DNA from: a bacterium | Lineage (GTDB): Bacteria; UBA10199; 2-02-FULL-44-16; JAAZCA01 | NCBI GenBank assembly: GCA_041648665.1 | Contig: JBAZOP010000025.1 | Coordinates: forward strand, 1 to 36,934 | DNA: 36,934 nt | Direction: 5' to 3' | Shown: positions 1-5,329 of the stretch, piece after piece | Layout: each line of letters opens with the position of its first letter | Position numbering within the stretch: position 1 is the first letter of the stretch | Program-made: the position numbers and the translations under genes | Notes under the pieces: model-generated | What the model was told of the DNA's origin: nothing | The model's input: the letters and a program-made list of their open reading frames with translations, nothing else | Database searches by the model: none

Positions 1-361
1 CCGCCTGGCCGGAGAGGATATAGACATCCGTCCCCGGGGTGCGCTTGATGTACACCGGGTCACCGGGAGCCAGGGCCAGGGCGATACCGTCGCTGGTACC
101 GTCTGAGACGCAGCCCAGGACGTTCAGATACCAGATTCCCTCGGTGTCGATGGCTATGAGATCGGTCGCGGCGGCCGCGCTCGCAAACGCCACCCCCACG
201 ATGTTCTCACCCAGGAGCACCGGGTCGCCGGCGTCCACAAACCCGTCCGAGTGGTACGGGTGGGAGAGGTAGGACTCCTCGATGTTGATGTGCCGGCCCT
301 CGTAGGTGGAGCTGGCCTCATTGCCAGCCGTTTGGTTGGTCGCAAGGTACTGTGCAGGCAT
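1..361 (-). CDS. Capsid decoration-like protein, copy 2 (partial, DUF2190-like)
   Basis: The frame is open from an ATG at 361 to the left edge (120 codons, C-terminus missing). A strong ribosome binding site (AGGAGG) lies about 6 bases upstream. The protein begins MPAQYLATNQTAGNE and carries GDPVLLGENIVGVAF, IDTEGIWYLNV and GDPVYI, the beta-rich pattern of DUF2190-type small capsid decoration (cement) proteins. It is a paralogue of the gene just upstream: both share the SST.EGR...I.ES.L.HPYH block and IDTEG.W.LNV. Such proteins sit on the outside of the capsid and stabilise it. Its place after the protease-scaffold gene fits, and the major capsid gene would be expected next, beyond the window. 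The family call is by pattern only. Confidence 0.7.
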   Translation of the reverse strand, partial: MPAQYLATNQTAGNEASSTYEGRHINIEESYLSHPYHSDGFVDAGDPVLLGENIVGVAFASAAAATDLIAIDTEGIWYLNVLGCVSDGTSDGIALALAPGDPVYIKRTPGTDVYILSGQA

Positions 362-377
362 TTATTTTCCTCCTTAG

Positions 378-848
378 TTACTTGGGTCCTTCCTCCTGGA
401 AGAACCACCAGAAGACCCAGAACAGCCATTCGGTACTATGTACCTTCACGGCTATCAGCTCGGTCTCTTCGTAGGTAACGGGTCCGAGCGCCCACCCGAA
501 AGGCATACCCGTTATGTCGTCCGATACTACGGCGGTAGTGGGGTCGATGTAGACCCTTTGGCCCACGTCGATGTCCACGCCGAAGAACCAGGCTTCGACG
601 TTGAGCCACCACACGCCCTCGGTGTCGATGTTCACCGCTTCAGTGACAGCGGTGGCCGTGCCCATGGACACCCCGCACAGCTCGAAGGTCACGCAGGGGT
701 CGCCCTTGCGGACAAGGTCAAGCCCGGCGTCGTGGTAGGGGTGGGTGAGCACCGACTCGATGATCGAGACATAACGGCCTTCGTTCGTGCTCGAACATTC
801 CTCCCCCGCCTCATGCTTGGTAGCATCGTAAGCGGTAGGGTCGGCCAT
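378..848 (-). CDS. Capsid decoration-like protein, copy 1 (DUF2190-like)
   Basis: A 156-residue protein whose ATG overlaps the stop of the protease-scaffold gene (TAATG), indicating translational coupling. The first 120 residues align with the next gene: a SSTNEGRYVSIIES block, THPYH, GDPC, INTDTEG-like IDTEGVWWLNV, and VGQRVYID near residue 100. The GQ-VY-D motif is typical of DUF2190-type capsid decoration proteins. The last 25 residues are unusual: the run TEWLFWVFWWFFQEEG is very rich in aromatic residues, which the partial paralogue cannot confirm because it is cut off. That hydrophobic tail could pack against the capsid or membrane, but this is a guess. Probable role: outer capsid stabilisation. 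Confidence 0.65.
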   Translation of the reverse strand: MADPTAYDATKHEAGEECSSTNEGRYVSIIESVLTHPYHDAGLDLVRKGDPCVTFELCGVSMGTATAVTEAVNIDTEGVWWLNVEAWFFGVDIDVGQRVYIDPTTAVVSDDITGMPFGWALGPVTYEETELIAVKVHSTEWLFWVFWWFFQEEGPK

Positions 849-1294
849 TACCGGCGGGCGTTCGCGGCGGCCTCAGCCAGCGTCTCGGCGGCTTCCTTCG
901 TCTTGCCCTGGCGTATATACAGCTTCGTGAGGGACTCCTTGAGGGTGCCGTTTCCTTCTCCGCCGCCCGAGCCCATTCCCTTGACCTTGCCGGATTCCGT
1001 GAGCTTTGCTACGTACTCTGTTTCGGACTTGATTGCCTCGTCCACGTGCTGCGAGAATTTCTCTTCGTCCAGCTTGCCGTCGGTTACTATGGGCTTCTTG
1101 GCCAGGCTCTCATTGAGCCGGGTCTTCGTGATCTCGGGCAGCTCGGAAGCACCGACCTTTTCACGGACGATCTTCTCCGCGGCCCTGAAAGTCTCGGCCT
1201 CCTGGAGGCGACCTACCTCGGTGAGCAGGCTTTCCTTTTCCGCTTCGAGGTTTGCCTTGGCCTCCTGCAGCTCCCGGACTTCATCGTCGTTCAT
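848..1294 (-). CDS. Nested scaffold protein from an internal in-frame start
   Basis: Inside the protease-scaffold gene, the codon ATG at 1294 (protein start MNDDEVRELQEAKANLE) is preceded by a perfect AGGAGG at 1303-1308 with an 8-base spacer, as good as any ribosome binding site in the window. Initiation here would give a 148-residue protein consisting of just the coiled-coil scaffold part, without protease. Lambda makes its scaffold Nu3 in the same way from inside protease gene C, so the arrangement has precedent. Direct evidence is only the site, its spacing and the domain boundary; expression is inferred. Confidence 0.45.
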   Translation of the reverse strand: MNDDEVRELQEAKANLEAEKESLLTEVGRLQEAETFRAAEKIVREKVGASELPEITKTRLNESLAKKPIVTDGKLDEEKFSQHVDEAIKSETEYVAKLTESGKVKGMGSGGGEGNGTLKESLTKLYIRQGKTKEAAETLAEAAANARR

Positions 1295-2671
1295 TCGCTT
1301 AACCTCCTCCATGGTCTTCTTCTCAGCGTATACGGCCTGCTTGATCTCGGAGCGCAGTGACTCGATGAGGTCGGGCCGGGAGCGCTTTATCCCGTCAAGC
1401 GTGATTTCACCCCACTCTATGTCATGGGCTTTAGCCTCTTCCTTCCTCGCCGCCTCGAACATCTCCACGATCTTCCCGCCCGCCCCCGGGGTGGTGACGA
1501 AGTCCACCGAGCGCACGGCCACGATGTTCTCCACGATAGGCCCCTTGCGGCCCTCGGCCTCCCCCAGCTTGCGGGTGCCGAGCGCGCGGTGTGAAAGACC
1601 GATGTGCGGGGCCAGCTCCTCCACGGCGTCCCGGTACGGGCCGAAGACCTTAGCCCTGGCGTAGACCCCCGGACCGTCCGGTCCCATGGGGTCCCAGGCT
1701 GCGTCCTCTATGGTCTCAGCCGCAAGGTCCCTGATGGAGCGCTCCGGCCTCTCCCGCTCCTCAGTCCTGGTGGGGTGGTCCCAGTACATCTTCGTCCCGG
1801 CCTTGTAAGCCGCAGCCCCCTTCTCCAGCACGTTCGGGCTGTAGTAGCCGGACGCCCCCCAGCCGGGCTCGATGATCTTCACCGGGAGTATGCCGTCATC
1901 GGATACGGCCTTCTCGGTGAGGGCCACGAAGTCGCCCTCTATCTCCGCCTCGGCTGACTCGGCCGCTCCAACCGGCACGTAATCTGTTTCCTCTTGCACC
2001 TCGACGGGATCTCCGAGCGTTGGCTGCTGGTCCGCGCCGAATGAGTAGGTCACCTTGAAGAGCTTGCCGTCGACTTCGTAAACCAGGTAATCATCGTAGG
2101 TGTCCTTTACCCAGGGGCCGTCAACATCGGTGCGGCCCACCCCAGCCTTCTCCCTGACCGCAAAGCGCAGCCGGTCCAGCATCTCGTTTACGCTGAGGCC
2201 GGCCACCTCCTTGAGCGTTGCCTTCATCTCTGCACTCTCCTTATGACTCGAAAGGTTTTTCTCGGCCAGCTTATCGGCCTTGGCCTGCGCTTTAGCCTTG
2301 GCCTTATCGTCCAACTTGGACTGGGGTATGCGGGCAAGGGCGTTACGGAGGTGGGGCAGGTCCAGCTTGCCCTCCTCGTCATAGACCGGGAAGTGGCGCA
2401 GGCTGCGGGGTTTGGTCTTGCCGTCTTCCTTCTCCCCCCCGGGCTCGATGTAGAGGAAGGCGGAATCAGGGAGGTCGTTTATGTATGCGGCGGTCCATGT
2501 GGCCTCCCTCAGCTCCTTGACGTGAGCGTTCGCGGCAGCTATGGCCAGGGCCTCGCACATCTCATCCTTGCCCCCGCGCTTCTTCTGCCGGGAGAAGGTG
2601 TCATTGGCCACCCGTAGCCAGGCCTCCTTATCCTCGACCTCTTTGAGGTGCGGGTCATCGAGGGTGAACAT
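848..2671 (-). CDS. Capsid maturation protease fused to scaffold, with XkdF-like N-terminal domain
   Basis: A 607-residue protein in three parts. Residues 1-120 (NDLPDSAFLYIEPGG, RHFPVYDEEGKLDLPHLRNA) resemble the domain often found at the front of phage XkdF or protease proteins. Residues about 230-410 look like a prohead protease: MYWDHP and HIGLSHRALG supply plausible His and Ser catalytic residues, followed by AVRSVDFVTTPGAGG, a motif typical of these enzymes. Residues 420-607 are a charged coiled coil, glycine linker and helical tail, as expected of a scaffold that is cut away during head maturation. Its ATG abuts the stop of the MuF-like gene. A probable internal start within the coiled-coil part is listed separately. 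Which residues are catalytic is inferred. Confidence 0.75.
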   Translation of the reverse strand: MFTLDDPHLKEVEDKEAWLRVANDTFSRQKKRGGKDEMCEALAIAAANAHVKELREATWTAAYINDLPDSAFLYIEPGGEKEDGKTKPRSLRHFPVYDEEGKLDLPHLRNALARIPQSKLDDKAKAKAQAKADKLAEKNLSSHKESAEMKATLKEVAGLSVNEMLDRLRFAVREKAGVGRTDVDGPWVKDTYDDYLVYEVDGKLFKVTYSFGADQQPTLGDPVEVQEETDYVPVGAAESAEAEIEGDFVALTEKAVSDDGILPVKIIEPGWGASGYYSPNVLEKGAAAYKAGTKMYWDHPTRTEERERPERSIRDLAAETIEDAAWDPMGPDGPGVYARAKVFGPYRDAVEELAPHIGLSHRALGTRKLGEAEGRKGPIVENIVAVRSVDFVTTPGAGGKIVEMFEAARKEEAKAHDIEWGEITLDGIKRSRPDLIESLRSEIKQAVYAEKKTMEEVKRMNDDEVRELQEAKANLEAEKESLLTEVGRLQEAETFRAAEKIVREKVGASELPEITKTRLNESLAKKPIVTDGKLDEEKFSQHVDEAIKSETEYVAKLTESGKVKGMGSGGGEGNGTLKESLTKLYIRQGKTKEAAETLAEAAANARR

Positions 2672-3504
2672 CAGTCCTCCTTCATCCTGTAATGGACGTC
2701 GCAGCGGCAGCCGGGGAAGCGGGGGGAGGCCGCATCGCCGGAGGGAAAGTCCTCATCTATCGGTATCCACCCCGCGGCGGTGTTATCTCTGCAGCCGTCA
2801 CTCACCCGGGAGTCGCCCGAGTTCATCCAGTACTTCTCCATCTCGAGACCGGCGGCCTGGAGACCTAAAGCCGTCTGCAGGTTGGCTTCCTCATAGGCCA
2901 TCCTGGACTCGGTCACCGCTACCAGGTGGGCGCGGCTCTCGATATGAAGCTGGGGCTTTAGGCCCGCGAAGCCGTCGAAGCGGTCCTTGATGGCCTTGGC
3001 CGTCTTGCCGTAAGACCAGCCCTCATCGGCGGCGTGGGTTAGCAGGGTCCTCATCTGGTCCCGGGTGGTCGCGTCTATCTTCGTCACCATACTGGCGGCA
3101 TGGTCCTCTAAGAACTTGACCGCCTTTGGGTTATCGAGACTGAAGGCTTTCTCGGCGAAGTCCTCCGCGCCGAACTGGGCGATGAAGTCCTTGGCCGCCT
3201 CGTCCATCACCGGTCCCAGTATCTCCACCAGCCCCATAGACATCTCTTCCGCAGTGGCGCCGGAGACTGCGGCCATGATCTTCTCAAGCTCGTCCCGGGC
3301 CGATTCCTCCATGGGGTACTCGGCCTTATAGCGCTCGTGCTCCCTTGCGAACACCCGGCCCTGCTCGCTGAACAGCCTGCTCATGAGCTTCTCTATCTTG
3401 CGCTCGGCAGGTTCCACTACCCTCAGCTTGTCCGCCCGGGAGACCGCCTCCAGGAAGGCGTCTATGGCCTCAGTCAGCCGAGAGAGCGCGTCTAACGTCA
3501 GCAA
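2671..3504 (-). CDS. MuF/SPP1 gp7-like minor head protein
   Basis: A 277-residue protein. The C-terminal 90 residues carry the MuF-type motif: ESRMAYEEANLQTAL, then MNSGDSRVSDGCRDN, a G-IPID block and PRFPGCRCDVHY, which is the usual D-C...P.CRC pattern of head morphogenesis proteins. The N-terminal two thirds are helical. These proteins sit in the head near the portal and in some phages are ejected with DNA. The start is TTG at 3504, overlapping the portal gene by 35 bases and preceded by GAGG at a 7-base spacing. Position between portal and protease is standard. Confidence 0.8.
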   Translation of the reverse strand: MLTLDALSRLTEAIDAFLEAVSRADKLRVVEPAERKIEKLMSRLFSEQGRVFAREHERYKAEYPMEESARDELEKIMAAVSGATAEEMSMGLVEILGPVMDEAAKDFIAQFGAEDFAEKAFSLDNPKAVKFLEDHAASMVTKIDATTRDQMRTLLTHAADEGWSYGKTAKAIKDRFDGFAGLKPQLHIESRAHLVAVTESRMAYEEANLQTALGLQAAGLEMEKYWMNSGDSRVSDGCRDNTAAGWIPIDEDFPSGDAASPRFPGCRCDVHYRMKED

Positions 3505-5068
3505 GGACGTCCCTCATTTCCGTTACCGCCGCCACCATCTGTTGCTCGGCCTCCCCCGGCTCCCCCTCGGGGAACATGTCGTCGAGCAGCTGGTCTATGT
3601 TCTCCACGTCCAGGGCTATGAGCAGCATGCGGGAGAGGGTCTTCAGGTCGGGGATGGTCCCCGCGGGGGCTTTCCCGTCCAGGGTGGCAGCTGAGATTAT
3701 CGCCTTGATAGCGTCGTCCGGGTCGTGCTCCAGGATGGGCGGGAAGTCGCAGGTGACCTCGGCCCGCATGTCCTCCCCGGTTTCGGGGTCCGGCCCCAGC
3801 TCGACACCGGGGGGCTCGTCCTCATCGTCCTCTGAGTAAACGAGGTGGCCGTCCAGGTCCCCGTATTTAACGGCCTGGACGATGGCGTACCCGCAGAGAG
3901 TGGAGAAGACCGAGGCCCACAGCTTCTGCCGCGAGACGAACTTGAGTTCGGTCGGACGGTCCAAAGATTTAGCCGTGGCGAGCGTCCCCACACTGACGTC
4001 CCCGAAGAAGGTCTCCGGCAGGCCCACGGCGGCGGCCACCATGAGCAGCAGGCGCCTGCCGTCCTGGGCGGAGGTGGTGGCGCCCCCCGTCCTTACCGCA
4101 TCCAGCTTGACCCCCTCGGTGGAGATGAAGGTGGAAGCGGTGAGCGGCGGCGGGTTGGTCTCCCCTGAAGACGTCCCCAGGGTGGTATCGAGCTTGGCCT
4201 TGCCAGCGGCTACCCCCGCCGTCCCCCCCTTGGTGGTCAGCGCCCAGGCGAACTTGGCATAGGCCCGGACGATGGTGGACCAGTCACTGAGGAAGTCCTT
4301 GTAGGCCCGCGCCCAGTCCAGGGCGGAGTAGACCGCGGGGACCGCGAAGTCCATGTCCGACAGCCCGGTCTCCTTCACCTGGTAGACGGGGCGGTCCCAG
4401 TAGATGGGCTTGCCGCCGATGGACTCCAGCCGCTCCTCCGGCTCATAGCCGATGTCGGGATAATACTCGGTCACCAGCTGGCTCATGTCTGCGCCCGAGT
4501 AGGGGTTGAAGCCCGAGCGGTTGTAGGTGCGCTCGTAAAACCAGGTCTCCCGGCGGTCGTCCGGGTTCTTGATGATGCGGTTGACCTCACCCGGGGGGAT
4601 GGTCCTTACCGTCACGTCCCCGTTAGCCTGGTTGGTGAAAAGGCAGAAGAACTGGTTCCCCTCGACCTGCAGGTCTATCTCCTTCGCGAGCATCTGCTGG
4701 TGCCCGAACAGCTCGGCCTGGTTGCGCCTGCTGGTCACAAAACGCTGTATGACCTCGTTCACCGGGGCAGCCTCGGCGGAGATGGTGACCCCCTGGCCGA
4801 AGACGTAGAAGGCCTGGACCTCCACGCCCCGCTGGATGAGGGGGTTCTTCAGGTAGAAGATGCGGGCGAGCTTGGCGATCTTTCTCAGGCCCGCCCGGGA
4901 AAACTGGCTATCCCCCTCCATGGACAACTGAAACCAGCCCGTGTCCTCCAGGGCCAGCTCGAGGGATGCTATGCGCTCGGTGAGGTTGGCATACTCCACC
5001 CCATAGGATTCGGCAAGCGTCTCTATCTCGGCCTGGTGGGCTTCCTGCAATTCACGCTTGGAGGGCAT
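3470..5068 (-). CDS. Portal protein
   Basis: A 532-residue protein beginning MPSKRELQEAHQAE. It has the expected length and the features of a portal: an N-terminal helical region, a wing region with RKIAKLARIFYLKNPLIQRGVEV, the block VGLPETFFGDVSVGTLATAKSLDRPTELKF typical of portal stem and crown domains, and an acidic C-terminus. The dodecameric portal would form the DNA entry ring and dock terminase. It follows terL and a small gene, and its ATG overlaps the preceding stop (TAATG). Family similarity is judged by eye, but the position is diagnostic. Confidence 0.85.
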   Translation of the reverse strand: MPSKRELQEAHQAEIETLAESYGVEYANLTERIASLELALEDTGWFQLSMEGDSQFSRAGLRKIAKLARIFYLKNPLIQRGVEVQAFYVFGQGVTISAEAAPVNEVIQRFVTSRRNQAELFGHQQMLAKEIDLQVEGNQFFCLFTNQANGDVTVRTIPPGEVNRIIKNPDDRRETWFYERTYNRSGFNPYSGADMSQLVTEYYPDIGYEPEERLESIGGKPIYWDRPVYQVKETGLSDMDFAVPAVYSALDWARAYKDFLSDWSTIVRAYAKFAWALTTKGGTAGVAAGKAKLDTTLGTSSGETNPPPLTASTFISTEGVKLDAVRTGGATTSAQDGRRLLLMVAAAVGLPETFFGDVSVGTLATAKSLDRPTELKFVSRQKLWASVFSTLCGYAIVQAVKYGDLDGHLVYSEDDEDEPPGVELGPDPETGEDMRAEVTCDFPPILEHDPDDAIKAIISAATLDGKAPAGTIPDLKTLSRMLLIALDVENIDQLLDDMFPEGEPGEAEQQMVAAVTEMRDVLADVRRALSAD

Positions 5069-5178
5069 TAACGGTTGGCTCCCTTTCTTCCCCCACTGGG
5101 CGGTTTGCAGCCCCCGCGGCCCTGGTTGGCGCCTGTGCCCCTGCCCGATCCGTTCCTTACCGGCGTTCCCTTGGCCAT
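5068..5178 (-). CDS. Small glycine/arginine-rich protein between terL and portal
   Basis: A 36-residue open frame with a perfect ribosome binding site (AAGGAGG, 6 bases before the ATG at 5178) whose stop overlaps the portal start (TAATG). The product is about 30 percent glycine with many basic residues and one cysteine (it starts MAKGTPVRNGSGRGTG). Small basic proteins occur between terL and portal in some phages, but I do not recognise this one. Translation looks likely because of the strong site and coupling; its role is unknown. Confidence 0.6.
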   Translation of the reverse strand: MAKGTPVRNGSGRGTGANQGRGGCKPPSGGRKGANR

Positions 5179-5264
5179 GGTTTCCTCCTTAAACTGGTTG
5201 ATGGAATCGCATCCCACGTATTACAATCTAGTTAGGGTCGGTCGGCGATCTTTCGTAGACGTAC

Positions 5265-5295
5265 GATTGAGGGGTTCGAATCCCCGCCTGTGGGC
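5265..5295 (+). other. tRNA T-arm-like sequence (tRNA remnant or attachment core?)
   Basis: The plus strand reads GGGGTTCGAATCCCC at 5271-5285, matching the consensus tRNA T-arm, followed by GCCTGTGGG. CCCAC at 5213-5217 could pair with GTGGG at 5290-5294 as an acceptor stem. However, the register is off by one against the T-arm and neither a normal D-arm nor an anticodon loop with U at position 33 folds. It may be a decayed tRNA, the 3' end of a tRNA copied into an attachment site, or chance. Confidence 0.3.
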
Positions 5296-5322
5296 CTGTA
5301 TCTCTGATCAAGATACCGGCCC
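5292..5322. other. 12-bp hairpin just after the terL stop
   Basis: GGGCCTGTATCT at 5292-5303 pairs with AGATACCGGCCC at 5311-5322 with one mismatch and a 7-base loop. It begins 8 bases past the terL stop in the leftward transcript. No U-tract follows on the minus strand, so it is not a classical terminator for terL. It may be a processing or RNA-stability element, or a weak plus-strand terminator (a T-rich stretch follows on that side). Confidence 0.5.
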
Positions 5323-5329
5323 TTCATTT

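Noticed and set aside
438..1664. 408-codon open frame on the plus strand
   Set aside because: Antisense shadow of the protease-scaffold and decoration genes in G+C-rich DNA; Ser/Arg-rich low-complexity translation, no suitable ribosome binding site or family.
5213..5295. Complete tRNA gene on the plus strand
   Set aside because: T-arm is good but acceptor register is off by one, the D-arm does not pair and the anticodon loop lacks U33; kept only as a tRNA-like sequence.
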